From NCBI RefSeq assembly GCF_002280785.1, contig NZ_NCEQ01000006.1, positions 124,001 through 188,000 of the forward strand: a stretch of DNA of 64,000 nt, read 5' to 3'. Every line of letters starts with the position of its first letter. The first letter of the stretch is position 1. Below are positions 27,987-36,684 of the stretch, piece by piece. Made by a program: the position numbers and the translations under genes. The notes beneath the pieces were generated by a model that was given only the letters and a program-made list of their open reading frames with translations, was not told where the DNA came from and ran no database searches. Origin of the DNA: Brevundimonas subvibrioides. GTDB taxonomy: Bacteria > Pseudomonadota > Alphaproteobacteria > Caulobacterales > Caulobacteraceae.

Positions 27987-28014
27987 ATCCGTTTGCGTGA
28001 GAGCAGGGTCGGCT

Positions 28015-28117
28015 GAGGCGGAATTGCTTCGCGATTCGGCTGATGCCGTGGATCCTGCTCCAGATATCAGCGAGAGCCTGAGTCACGGCCGACAGAAGCG
28101 CGAAGCGCTTCCGCCTC
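28015..28117. other. Long inverted repeat forming a rod-like structure
   Basis: The 19-base arm starting GAGGCGGAATTGCTTCGCG at 28015 is complementary to the arm 28099-28117 at 17 of 19 positions. Inside, GCCGTG pairs with CACGGC and TCGG with CCGA, so the 103 nt region would fold into one long interrupted hairpin. It ends 16 bp before the stop of the minus-strand gene at 28134. It could be a terminator-like structure or an independent small RNA. Confidence 0.5.
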
Positions 28118-28133
28118 AACGATCAGGCTCAAT

Positions 28134-29063
28134 TCAGTTCGGCGGCGTGATCGTGTAGGCGAGGTTGTTGGATTCAGACAGGGGCTCGATGACGGCGATA
28201 CGGGCGCCATCGGCGCGGGTCCAGGCATTGGCGCCGGCGGTCGTCCAGCCCGAACCGGACGCGGAGAGGGCGGCGCCGATTTCGATCCGGGTGGGGTTCG
28301 TCGGCGTCGGATCTCCGCCGATCACCTCCAGGGTGCAGCCTGCAGCGACTGTCTGGAGATAGGCGATGAGCTGGCCGCGCAGCAATGCGCCGCTGAATCG
28401 GTCGTAGCCGCCGATTTCGACCTGCACGCCACCGAAGTCCGGGGTCGGGGCCGTGTCCTCGTCCTTCATGACGGCGCACAGGGCCGGAGTCGCCATCACC
28501 ACCTCGCCGGCGCGACGGCGTTCAGCCGCCTCGGCGGCCGCGTAGTGGGCGCGGACCTCTTCAGGCGAGATGCTGAAACGAGTCACCGACACCGAGGCGT
28601 CCGGGATGTCGGGGAAGATCAACGTGCGCGCATCGGCGGAAAGATAGGGGATGCCGACCCCCTCCATGCCGGGTTGCTGAGTCCACGCCGCAGCGGCGGC
28701 TTCCATGCGGGTGGTCAGGCCGTTCAGGGCGTCGCCGACGCCGGCTTCCTCGTCATACGCGGCGCCGATGCTGCATCGGTCGGACGAGACAAGGACGCGG
28801 ACGCCGTCGTCGGTCTCGATGCTCAAGGGTTCATCGTCGGCGCCCGGCACGGCGGGTGGCGCTATGCCCAGCGTGGCCCAGCCCGATGTGGCATCGGCGC
28901 CGTCCAGAAGGGGCAGGCAGACATCGAACACGGCGGCGGCCACGCGGTCTTGCACCTGGCGCTGGGCGGGCGTGGACGGAAGGAGGGGCTCGTCATCCTG
29001 AGCGAGCACCGGTGACGAGAGGGCCATCGCCATCGCGACGCCTGTGAGAAGGGTCTTGATCAT
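28134..29063 (-). CDS. Secreted protein of unknown function
   Basis: A 309-residue protein starting at ATG 29063 with a signal peptide (MIKTLLTGVAMAMALSSPVLAQ). The mature protein has cysteines in FDVCLPLL, DRCSIGA, PALCAVMK and AGCTLEV, suggesting two disulfides in the periplasm. The sequence alternates helical and strand-rich parts without a recognisable catalytic motif. It resembles other uncharacterised alphaproteobacterial exported proteins. Family not recognised. Confidence 0.75.
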   Translation of the reverse strand: MIKTLLTGVAMAMALSSPVLAQDDEPLLPSTPAQRQVQDRVAAAVFDVCLPLLDGADATSGWATLGIAPPAVPGADDEPLSIETDDGVRVLVSSDRCSIGAAYDEEAGVGDALNGLTTRMEAAAAAWTQQPGMEGVGIPYLSADARTLIFPDIPDASVSVTRFSISPEEVRAHYAAAEAAERRRAGEVVMATPALCAVMKDEDTAPTPDFGGVQVEIGGYDRFSGALLRGQLIAYLQTVAAGCTLEVIGGDPTPTNPTRIEIGAALSASGSGWTTAGANAWTRADGARIAVIEPLSESNNLAYTITPPN

Positions 29064-29147
29064 CTGACTGGCTCCGGGCCGGGATTCCGACGCTCCGCAC
29101 CTGCGCATGATTTGGACGCGCTGTGACAGTGCCGAATGCTGACGACC

Positions 29148-30965
29148 CTAACCGGCCAGCGCTTCCCGCTTGGCTTCCAGTTCCAGCCACTCCTCTTCGG
29201 CGGCGTGAAGCTTCTCCTGGGTAGCCTCCAGGGCCTTCATGGTGGAGGCGAAGCCCGACGGGTCGCGGGAATAGAAGTTGACGTCGTCGAGCCGCTTCTG
29301 GTGGCCGGCGATGTCCGCAGGCAGGGCGTGGATCAGGGCGTCCAGCTCCTTGAGCCGGTGCTGGTCCTTGAAGGACAGCTTGCCCTTGGCGGCGGGAGGC
29401 GGCGGGGGCGCAGCGACGACGGGCGCGGGTTTCGACCCGGCCAGGGCGGCGGTCTGGGGTTTCAGGAAGCCCGGGTTCTGGCGGATGAAGTCGGTCCAGC
29501 CGCCGGGGGTTTCGACGATGTCGCCCCGGCCGTTCATGCCGATGGTCGAGGTGGCGAGGCGATCGACGAAATCGCGGTCGTGGCTGACCAGGATCAGGGT
29601 GCCGTCGTACTGCTCCAGCAGTTCTTCCAGCTTGTCGAGCGTGTCCATGTCGAGGTCGTTGGTCGGCTCATCGAGGACCAGCATGTTGGCGGGTTTGGCC
29701 AGGGCGATGGCCAGCAGCAGTCGGTTACGCTCGCCGCCCGACAGGGTCGAGATCGGCTGGCGCAGCTGGGCGTCCGTGAAGAGGAAGTCCTTGGCGTAGG
29801 CGGCAACGTGCTTCGAGAAGCCGCGAACGATGATCGAGTCGCCGCCGCCCGGCGTCAGGGCGTCCCACAGGGTCATGTCGGACTTCAGGCCGTCGCGCGA
29901 CTGGTCGAGATAGACGGTCTCGAGGCTGGCGCCGAGTTTGACCGTGCCCTCTGTGGGCTCCAGCTCGCCGAGCATGATCTTGACCAGGGTGGTCTTGCCG
30001 GCGCCGTTGGGCCCGACGATGGCGAGGCGATCGCCCCGGATGATGCGGCTGGTGAAGGGCTTGATGACGACGCGGTCACCGAAGGATTTGGTGACGCCCT
30101 TGAGTTCGGCGACCAGCTTGCCGGACGTGGAGCCGGAATCGACGCCGAGCAGCATCTCGCGCGGCCGGTCCTTCGCCTGTTCCGCCCGTTCAGCGCGCAG
30201 GGCGTCAAGCGAGCGGGCGCGACCCTCGTTGCGGCTGCGGCGGGCGGTGATGGAACTGTAGAAGGTCGCGGTCTCGCGCTCGATGGTTTTGGTCAGCTTC
30301 TGGAAGGCGACAGCCTCCTCTTCCATCGTCTTGGCGGCCCATTCGTCGAAGGCGTCGAAGCCCTTGTTCAGGGTGCGGACCTTGCGGCCCTCAAGCCAGT
30401 GGCAGGACTGGGTGACGCGGTTCAGGAAGGCGCGATCGTGGGAGACGATCAGGGCGGCGCATTTGGCGTTGATGATCTCTGTCTCGAGGAGCTCGATCGC
30501 CAGAATGTCCATGTGGTTGGTCGGCTCGTCGAGCAGCAGCAGGTCGGGCTCTTCGGCGAAGGCCTTGGCCAGGGCGGCGCGGCGGATCTCGCCGCCGGAC
30601 AGGCCCTTGGTGGACTTGTGCGGGTCCATGCCGAAGGTCTCGAGCCAGGCCTCCGCCGTCCAGTGCTCGGCGCCGTTCGAAGTGGCGTAGTCCAGCAGGG
30701 TGTCGCCGGCGATCAGCGGCTCCTGCGGCACATAGGCGAATTTGACCGAGCCCTGGATCGAGCGGGTTCCGCTGTCTGGCTCGATCAGACCCATGACGAC
30801 CTTCATCAGGGTGGACTTGCCGGCGCCGTTGCGGCCGACCAGGCACGAGCGGGTGCGCGGCTCAATGGCCAGGTCGACACCGTCGAACAGGGGGCGCGGG
30901 CCATCCTGAAGACGGACGTCTTTCAGGGCGACGAGAGGAGGTCTCGGAGACGAGCGGGGGGCCAT
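29148..30965 (-). CDS. uup: ABC-F ATPase, Uup-like
   Basis: A soluble protein of 605 residues with two ABC domains and no membrane segments. ABC1: Walker A GRNGAGKST, signature LSGGEIRR, Walker B LLLLDEPTNHMD. ABC2: GPNGAGKTT, LSGGERNR, LVLDEPTNDLD. A linker rich in charged helix separates them, and a C-terminal coiled-coil domain (about 540-605, KDQHRLKELDALIHALPADIAGHQKRLD) fits Uup. ABC-F proteins act on the ribosome or, for Uup, in genome stability. ATG 30965 is chosen because anything longer is antisense to the divergent gene. Its start codon overlaps that of the YcgN-like gene. Confidence 0.9.
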   Translation of the reverse strand: MAPRSSPRPPLVALKDVRLQDGPRPLFDGVDLAIEPRTRSCLVGRNGAGKSTLMKVVMGLIEPDSGTRSIQGSVKFAYVPQEPLIAGDTLLDYATSNGAEHWTAEAWLETFGMDPHKSTKGLSGGEIRRAALAKAFAEEPDLLLLDEPTNHMDILAIELLETEIINAKCAALIVSHDRAFLNRVTQSCHWLEGRKVRTLNKGFDAFDEWAAKTMEEEAVAFQKLTKTIERETATFYSSITARRSRNEGRARSLDALRAERAEQAKDRPREMLLGVDSGSTSGKLVAELKGVTKSFGDRVVIKPFTSRIIRGDRLAIVGPNGAGKTTLVKIMLGELEPTEGTVKLGASLETVYLDQSRDGLKSDMTLWDALTPGGGDSIIVRGFSKHVAAYAKDFLFTDAQLRQPISTLSGGERNRLLLAIALAKPANMLVLDEPTNDLDMDTLDKLEELLEQYDGTLILVSHDRDFVDRLATSTIGMNGRGDIVETPGGWTDFIRQNPGFLKPQTAALAGSKPAPVVAAPPPPPAAKGKLSFKDQHRLKELDALIHALPADIAGHQKRLDDVNFYSRDPSGFASTMKALEATQEKLHAAEEEWLELEAKREALAG

Positions 30966-31509
30966 GGATGCTTTCGGACGCGGAGAGGCGTATGGGGAGC
31001 GCGTGGATGTAGAGCGTACGAACCCCGAACCCAAGCCCTTCTGGCAGACGAAGCGCCTGGACCAGATGACCCGCGATGAGTGGGAGAGCCTGTGCGACGG
31101 GTGCGGACTGTGCTGCCTGATCCGTTTTGAGGATGAGGATACGGGCGAGGTCTTCCCGACACGGGTCCACTGCAAGCTGTTCGACAGCCAGCTGTGCAGC
31201 TGCACCGACTATGCGAACCGCAAGGAGCATGTGCCGGACTGCATCAAGCTGACGCCGTGGAATATCCAGGCGCTGGCGTGGATGCCGAAGTCATGCGGAT
31301 ACCGGCGAATCCATGAGGGGCGTGGTCTTGCGGACTGGCATCCGCTGGTGTCGGGCGATCCGGAGACCGTGCATACGGCCGGCGTGTCGATCCGGGGGCA
31401 GACCATCTCCGAGGAGGAACTGGCCGAGCCCGAGGACGCCATCGACCACGATGCGTCGGACTGGATCGAGGAGCGGGGCGTGGCGCCGACCAACCCCCGA
31501 GCTCGCTAA
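30964..31509 (+). CDS. YcgN/UPF0260 family cysteine-cluster protein
   Basis: A 181-residue soluble protein with the family's cysteine pattern: ESLCDGCGLCCLIRFEDED, HCKLFDSQLCSCTDYANR, VPDCIKLTP and KSCGYRRI. This is typical of the YkgJ/YcgN zinc- or iron-cluster group of unknown function. The conserved region starts at PFWQTKRLDQM, so a GTG at 31003 (GGGGAG just before it) is an alternative start giving 168 residues. The ATG at 30964 overlaps the divergent ABC-F start by two bases. Confidence 0.85.
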   Translation: MDAFGRGEAYGERVDVERTNPEPKPFWQTKRLDQMTRDEWESLCDGCGLCCLIRFEDEDTGEVFPTRVHCKLFDSQLCSCTDYANRKEHVPDCIKLTPWNIQALAWMPKSCGYRRIHEGRGLADWHPLVSGDPETVHTAGVSIRGQTISEEELAEPEDAIDHDASDWIEERGVAPTNPRAR

Positions 31510-31561
31510 CCAAAACTTTGGACCTCAACGGCAGTCTCCGCGGCAGGACGGAGATCCGCAC

Positions 31562-34042
31562 ATGACCGCCTCGAGCGCGTTGGTGAAAGAGACGACCCAG
31601 GGAGGAGATCAGGCGGCGTTCGACCGGTTGGTGACGCTCGCCTGCTCGATATTCGACACGCCGATCATCATGCTGTCCGTGCTGGACGGCGACCGGACGT
31701 TCTTCCGGTGCAATGTGCCGATCTCACTGGCGTCGATGCCGCGCGAGCAGAGCGTTTCGCACATCGTCACGACCATGGGGCAGGACGGCTTGCTGGTGGT
31801 CGAGGATGCCGCGGCGCTGGCCCCTTTCAACGCCGATCCGATGGTGACCGGGCCGGACGGGATCCGGTTCTATGCGGGCGCAGCGATATCCACGGCGGAC
31901 GGCAGGATGGTCGGAGCCTTCTCGATACTGGACACGAAACCGCGTCCGCGTCCCAGCGACCAGATGCTGGACACGCTCAAACTGATGGCGGGGATGGCCG
32001 GCGGCATCCTCGACCAGACCGCCGCGACGCGGTTGATCGACGAACAACTGGGCGTGCTGCGAATGGCCGAGCAGATGTCGGGCGTGGGCAACTGGCGCCT
32101 GGATCTGGCGACGCGAAAGGTGTCGTGGTCCGAGGAGGTCTACCGGATCCACGGCGCATCGCCTGAAACCTTCGATCCGAGCTATCAAGACGCGGTGAGT
32201 TTCTATCATCCCGAGGATCGCGAGGTCGTCAGGGCGTCCGTGAAGCGATGCATCGACACCGGCGAGGACTATGAATTCAAGCTGAGACTCGTCCGGGCCG
32301 ATGGCGATGAGCGGATCGTCATTTCGCGTGGCATGGTCGAGCGGGACGCTGATGGCCGGTCGGTCGCGGTCTACGGCGTGTTCCAGGACGTCACCGAGGC
32401 CGAAACGGCGCATGCCCGGATCGTCGTGAGCGAGGCCCGCTACCGAATGCTGGCCGACGGGGCGACGGACATTATCATCTCCTATGGGGTGGACGGGATC
32501 GTCACCTATGTCTCGCCCTCTGTTGAGGCCTCGAGCGGGAAGACGCCGGCCGAGGTGATCGGTCGTCCGGTCACCGACATGATCCTGCCCGAAGATGTGC
32601 CCGCGCTCGCGGAGAGTTTCCGCGCCCTGGTCAGGCTGCCGGTCGGGCAGTCGTGGCGCGGCGTGCGGTATCGTGGGGTGCACAGAAATGGCTCGGTGCG
32701 CTGGTTCGAGGCCCGGACCGGTGTGATCCGGGACGACGAGGGCCTGGTCATCGGCTTTCATGACGTGGTCCGGGATATCACCGAGACAAAGCGGCTGGAG
32801 GAGGAACTGATCGCGGCGCGCGACGTGGCCGAGGCCGCGGCGCGGGTGAAGTCCGAATTCCTGGCCAATATGTCTCACGAGCTGAGGACGCCGCTTACCA
32901 GCGTGATCGGCTTCTCGGGCCTGCTGAAGGAGAGTGCGGAGTTACCGGAGACGGAGCGGCGCTATGCCGAGCGGATCGCGACGGCCAGTGAGGCGCTGCT
33001 AAGCGTCATCAACGACATTCTGGACTACTCCAAGCTGGAAGCCGAGGCGGTCGGCCTGGACGCGACTGCGTTCGATCCGGCGGCAACGGCGCGGGGCGCG
33101 GCCGCGATCGTGGAGACCCAATGCCGGGCCAAGGGCCTGGGTTTGATCGTCGAGATCGCCGACGATCTGCCCGTCGCGATCATCGGGGACGAAGGCCGGT
33201 TGCGGCAGGTGACGCTGAACTTCCTGTCCAATGCCGTGAAGTTCACGGTTTCGGGGGAAATCCGGTTGGATGTGCGCCGCTGTGGCGGGCAGTTGAGAGT
33301 CGCGGTGAGCGACAGCGGCATCGGTATTGCGTCGGAGAAGATCGCCGCCCTGTTCGAACGATTCACCCAGGCCGATGCGTCGACGACGCGGGTCTATGGG
33401 GGGACAGGATTGGGGCTGGCGATCTCGCGCCGGTTAATCGAGTTAATGGGTGGGGTGATCGGGGTCGACAGCCGGCCGGGCGAGGGCTCGACCTTCTGGT
33501 TCGAGATCCCGCTGGTGGAGGCCGAGGGACCGGCGGAGGCGGCAGTCGGCGAGGTGATCTTGCTGGCGCCCGGAACGCGGATCCTGCTGGCTGACGATGC
33601 ACCGGCCAACCGCGAGTTGATGCGGATCATCCTGTCGGGGTGGGGTGTCGAACTGGACATGGTGTGCGACGGCGCCGAGGCGGTCGCGGCGGCCTCCAAG
33701 GGAGACTACGATCTGATCCTGATGGATGTGCACATGCCGGTGATGGACGGGATGGACGCGGCGCGGGCGATCCGCGCGCTGAACGGAGCGAGGGCGAGCG
33801 TACCGATCCTCGCCCTGACCGCCAACGTGCAGCCCGAGCAGATCGAGGCCTGTGCGCGGGCCGGGATGGACGGCCATGTCGGCAAACCGATCCACATGGG
33901 CGACCTGATCGGGGCCATCGCCGGCGCGTTGACCCTTCGTCGACAAGAGCGACGCCGGAGTGGCGTGACTGTCGAAGGTTCGGGGATACCCATCAACGGA
34001 TCGTCCGAATCCGCCTGTGATTTCAACGGCCGGAGCTTTTAA
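31562..34042 (+). CDS. Hybrid sensor histidine kinase (GAF-PAS-PAS-HisKA-HATPase-REC)
   Basis: 826 residues from the ATG at 31562. Domains in order: GAF (about 15-155), PAS with PAC (about 165-285), second PAS with PAC (about 290-415), HisKA with the phospho-acceptor in FLANMSHELRTPLTSVIGF (about 440), HATPase with NFLSNAVKFT and DSGIGIA, and a receiver with LILMDVHMPVMDG (about 730). No membrane segments, so it is a cytoplasmic sensor. Signal unknown. It lies directly upstream of the GTA cluster on the same strand, where a terminase gene would be expected. Regulatory connection to the GTA is not shown. Confidence 0.92.
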   Translation: MTASSALVKETTQGGDQAAFDRLVTLACSIFDTPIIMLSVLDGDRTFFRCNVPISLASMPREQSVSHIVTTMGQDGLLVVEDAAALAPFNADPMVTGPDGIRFYAGAAISTADGRMVGAFSILDTKPRPRPSDQMLDTLKLMAGMAGGILDQTAATRLIDEQLGVLRMAEQMSGVGNWRLDLATRKVSWSEEVYRIHGASPETFDPSYQDAVSFYHPEDREVVRASVKRCIDTGEDYEFKLRLVRADGDERIVISRGMVERDADGRSVAVYGVFQDVTEAETAHARIVVSEARYRMLADGATDIIISYGVDGIVTYVSPSVEASSGKTPAEVIGRPVTDMILPEDVPALAESFRALVRLPVGQSWRGVRYRGVHRNGSVRWFEARTGVIRDDEGLVIGFHDVVRDITETKRLEEELIAARDVAEAAARVKSEFLANMSHELRTPLTSVIGFSGLLKESAELPETERRYAERIATASEALLSVINDILDYSKLEAEAVGLDATAFDPAATARGAAAIVETQCRAKGLGLIVEIADDLPVAIIGDEGRLRQVTLNFLSNAVKFTVSGEIRLDVRRCGGQLRVAVSDSGIGIASEKIAALFERFTQADASTTRVYGGTGLGLAISRRLIELMGGVIGVDSRPGEGSTFWFEIPLVEAEGPAEAAVGEVILLAPGTRILLADDAPANRELMRIILSGWGVELDMVCDGAEAVAAASKGDYDLILMDVHMPVMDGMDAARAIRALNGARASVPILALTANVQPEQIEACARAGMDGHVGKPIHMGDLIGAIAGALTLRRQERRRSGVTVEGSGIPINGSSESACDFNGRSF

Positions 34043-34262
34043 GAGCCGTTTTACGCGCCTTGTGACGCTGGTCCCCTATAGTTTGGGCATGGCCGGAAAT
34101 GGGGACGAAACGGGGCGAGCCCCCGGCCCCGCGGCGCACTGGCGCCCCGACTTACTGGCTTCGGCCGCTGATAGAGCCGTCGGTGGAAGCCCCGGGCTCG
34201 GACGGACGCTTGACCGCCGCACACTACAATTCACGCCGGGGGCCCCGGCCACGGGAGAAGCC

Positions 34263-35411
34263 ATGCCGAAATTTCCATGGCGGGTCGGCCGAGCCGCGCC
34301 CGAAATCAAGGACAGTCGGGTCGGCCCTCTGATCGCGGTGACCGGCGCAGGGCGGCCGCGGTGGACGCCGCGCGACTATGCCAGCCTGGCGGCGGAAGGG
34401 TTCGGCAAGAACGCCGTAGCCTATCGCTGCGTCCGGATGATCGCGGAGGCGGCGGCCTCGGCGCCGCTGGTCGTGTTCGTCGACGGGGTGCGGAACGACG
34501 CGCATCCGGTGGCGCGGCTGATGGCCAAGCCCAACCCGGAACAGTCGGGGCCGGAATGGCTGGAGGGCGTCTATGGCGCCCTCCAGACGGCGGGCAACGC
34601 CTATGTCGAGGCGGTCGGCGACGAGACACCCGGCGAACTGTGGAGCCTGAGGCCGGACCGGGTGCGGATCGTGCCGGGGCGGGCGGGGTGGCCCGAGGCC
34701 TATGACTATGCGGTCGGCGGACGGTCGGTGCGGATCGGGCGGGAGGCGGACGGCTGGATGCCGGTGATGCAGTTGAAGCTGTTTCATCCGACGGACGATC
34801 ACTACGGATTCTCGCCGCTGGAAGCGGCGGCGTTCGCGATCGACGTGCACAACAGTTCAGGCGCCTGGAACAAGGCGCTGCTGGACAATGCGGCACGGCC
34901 GAGCGGGGCGCTGGTCTTCTCGTCGAAAGACGGAGAGCGGCTGACTGAAATGCAGTTCCAGGCGCTCAAGGCGGAGCTGGGCGAGGCGCACGCGGGGGCC
35001 GCAAACGCCGGGCGGCCGCTGGTGCTGGAAGGCGGGCTGGACTGGAAGCCGATGTCGATGACGCCGGCGGACATGGACTTCATCGCCGGGAAGCATGCGG
35101 CGGCGCGGGAGATCGCCCTGGCCTTCGGAGTGCCGCCGCAGTTGCTGGGGATCCCCGGCGACGCGACCTACGCCAACTATCGCGAGGCCAATGCCGCGTT
35201 CTGGAGAGGGACGGTGATCCCGCTGGCGCGGAAGACGGCGGGTGCGCTGACCGGTTGGCTGGGCGGGCGGTTCGACGGGATCCGGGTCGAGGCGGACCTG
35301 GATGCCGTGCCGGCCTTGCAGCCCGAACGGGACGCTCTGTGGGCCCGGCTGTCGGCGGCGAGCTTCCTTACGGACGAAGAGCGCCGCCGGATGGCGGGGG
35401 TGGGCGCGTGA
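34263..35411 (+). CDS. GTA portal protein (RcGTA g3 homologue)
   Basis: HK97-type portal, 382 residues. The ATG at 34263 begins MPKFPWRVGR. The core matches phage portal proteins: GFGKNAVAYRCVRMIAEAAASAPLVV, WSLRPDRVRIVPG, the loop FHPTDDHYGFSPLEAAAFAIDVHNSSGAWNKALLDNAARPSGAL, and AFGVPPQLLGIPGDATYANYREANAAFWRGTVIPL. It forms the dodecameric channel for DNA packaging. First structural gene of the cluster, with the next gene overlapping by one base. Confidence 0.95.
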   Translation: MPKFPWRVGRAAPEIKDSRVGPLIAVTGAGRPRWTPRDYASLAAEGFGKNAVAYRCVRMIAEAAASAPLVVFVDGVRNDAHPVARLMAKPNPEQSGPEWLEGVYGALQTAGNAYVEAVGDETPGELWSLRPDRVRIVPGRAGWPEAYDYAVGGRSVRIGREADGWMPVMQLKLFHPTDDHYGFSPLEAAAFAIDVHNSSGAWNKALLDNAARPSGALVFSSKDGERLTEMQFQALKAELGEAHAGAANAGRPLVLEGGLDWKPMSMTPADMDFIAGKHAAAREIALAFGVPPQLLGIPGDATYANYREANAAFWRGTVIPLARKTAGALTGWLGGRFDGIRVEADLDAVPALQPERDALWARLSAASFLTDEERRRMAGVGA

Positions 35412-35638
35412 TGGATGATTTGAAGAAGACGGCGACGGCGCTGGGCGTCGCGCTGGCGATCCAGACTGTCGGCGGTCTGATCTGGGCCGGTGGGGCGGCT
35501 GCGCGGATCGCCACCCTGGAGGAGCGGGTCGGAGAGCAACGGCTGGTCGCCGAACGGCTGGCACGGCTGGAGGAACAAGGCGTCGGCACGCGGGCAGCTG
35601 TCGCGCGCATCGAGATGCGGCTGGAGGAGATGCGGTGA
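35411..35638 (+). CDS. GTA g3.5-type small membrane/coiled-coil protein
   Basis: 75 residues starting at ATG 35411 inside the portal stop (TGATG). One hydrophobic segment (TALGVALAIQTVGGLIWAGGAAA) is followed by a charged coiled coil (TLEERVGEQRLVAERLARLEEQ). The position between portal and protease and the size match the g3.5 gene of RcGTA-type clusters, whose product is linked to head formation. The exact role is not known. Confidence 0.82.
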   Translation: MDDLKKTATALGVALAIQTVGGLIWAGGAAARIATLEERVGEQRLVAERLARLEEQGVGTRAAVARIEMRLEEMR

Positions 35639-36063
35639 GCGTGCGGGTCCAGGCGGGATTGGCGATCCAGGGCTATGCGTCCCTGTGGGGCGTGGCGGAT
35701 CTGAACGGAGACGTGGTCGCGCGCGGGGCGTTCGCCGACAGCCTCACGCGGACCGGCGCGGGCGGGGTGCGGATGCTGCATCAGCATGAGAGCCGGGCGG
35801 TGGTCGGAGTCTGGGAGGAGATCGTGGAGGACGATCGCGGCCTGTTCGTCCGGGGCCGGATCGCCGACTGGTCGGCGGAGGCGCGCTATGCCCAGGCCTT
35901 GAGCCGGGCGGGAGCGCTGGACGGGCTGTCGATCGGGTTCCGCGCGGCGAAGGCGCGCAGGGACGGGCGGTTGAGGGTGCTGTCGGGGGTGGAGCTTTGG
36001 GAGGTGTCGTTGGTGACGTTCCCGATGCTGCCGGGCGCGCGGTTCCGGCTGCCGCGACCCTAG
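35635..36063 (+). CDS. GTA prohead protease (g4 homologue)
   Basis: A 142-residue HK97-type prohead protease (S78). The GTG start at 35635 overlaps g3.5 by 4 bp. Catalytic residues expected for the family are visible: His in RMLHQHESRAVVG, Ser in ALDGLSIGFRA, and an acidic partner in ELWEVSLVTFPMLP. It cleaves the N-terminal segment of the capsid protein during head maturation. Shorter than many homologues but complete for the fold. Unlike other GTA clusters, the capsid gene does not follow immediately. Confidence 0.92.
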   Translation: MSVRVQAGLAIQGYASLWGVADLNGDVVARGAFADSLTRTGAGGVRMLHQHESRAVVGVWEEIVEDDRGLFVRGRIADWSAEARYAQALSRAGALDGLSIGFRAAKARRDGRLRVLSGVELWEVSLVTFPMLPGARFRLPRP

Positions 36064-36214
36064 TCTTCAAAGGCCGCTCCAAAGATCAATCGAGGCGTCT
36101 TCGGACGCTCGAAGGCCCGCAAGGCCGGCGAGACCGTGCCCGGCCGCTACCCCCTGTCCGCGATAGCGGCAGCCCTCGGTCGCCGAGGGTCACCAACAAC
36201 AACGAGGAACTACG

Positions 36215-36455
36215 ATGCCCCAAGCCTGGCAACTCTCCGACGTGCGCGTCACCGATCGTGACGATCCAGGATAACGGCCTGGTCGGCCTGCCGGTCAGTG
36301 AAGTTCTGCCGCACGACTGCATCCTGCTGGCCAGCGACCACACCCACACGGCGACAGGTTACTGGAACGGCTCGCCGTCCGTTGTGGACTGGGAGGGCAC
36401 CCGTGTCATGCGCCCCCGGGACCCGAGATCGTTCCGCACTGGAGCCGCCGGCTGA
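36215..36455 (+). pseudogene. Small gene in the GTA insert, apparently frameshifted
   Basis: An ATG at 36215 with an ideal ribosome binding site (GAGGA, 6-base spacing) opens a frame of only 19 codons (MPQAWQLSDVRVTDRDDPG, stop). The adjacent frame, readable from GTG 36258 to TGA 36455, has strongly GC-biased third positions and a protein-like sequence (GLVGLPVSEVLPHDCILLAS, then YWNGSPSVVDWEGTRVM). The simplest reading is one gene with a single frameshift near 36258-36275. Two separate small genes is the alternative. No family recognised. Confidence 0.45.
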
Positions 36456-36606
36456 CGGCGACGACCCTTCGGGTGCACCCTCTGATGGCCGCAAGCGTGA
36501 TCTGCGGCGTCTGAGCGAGACTGGCGACTGGTTCGCCTTCGCCAATGCCGTGATCGATGTCGGCCACGCGACGCTTCGGCTGCTGGAACAGGCGGAGGAA
36601 GCGTAG
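36403..36606 (+). CDS. Small hypothetical protein (67 aa) in the GTA insert
   Basis: A GTG at 36403 preceded by GGGAGGG at 5-base spacing starts a 67-residue frame ending TAG. The N-terminal half is acidic and Pro-rich (LEPPADGDDPSGAPSDG) and the C-terminal half looks like an amphipathic helix (DWFAFANAVIDVGHATLRLLEQAEEA). It overlaps the preceding frame by 53 bp. Codon bias is normal for this genome. No function can be assigned. Confidence 0.5.
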   Translation: MSCAPGTRDRSALEPPADGDDPSGAPSDGRKRDLRRLSETGDWFAFANAVIDVGHATLRLLEQAEEA

Positions 36607-36684
36607 CGCCGGCTTTGGTAGCGAGCATTTCGTTCTCGCTCTAATGTCGAATTCAGTCCTGTCGTTTTGGCAAAGGCCCTCCGC

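Noticed and set aside
27700..28119. 139-codon minus-strand open frame in the gene-free region
   Set aside because: No codon bias, no ribosome binding site; spans the inverted repeats.
29136..31079. 647-codon plus-strand open frame opposite the ABC-F gene
   Set aside because: Shadow of a clear two-domain ABC-F protein; low-complexity Gly/Val/Asp composition.
30966..31205. N-terminal extension of the ABC-F protein to 685 residues
   Set aside because: The extension is antisense to the cysteine-rich YcgN-like protein and lacks family similarity.
35997..36210. Extension of the first insert gene upstream into the protease gene
   Set aside because: Overlaps the protease in another frame with poor codon bias; the ATG at 36215 has the ribosome binding site.
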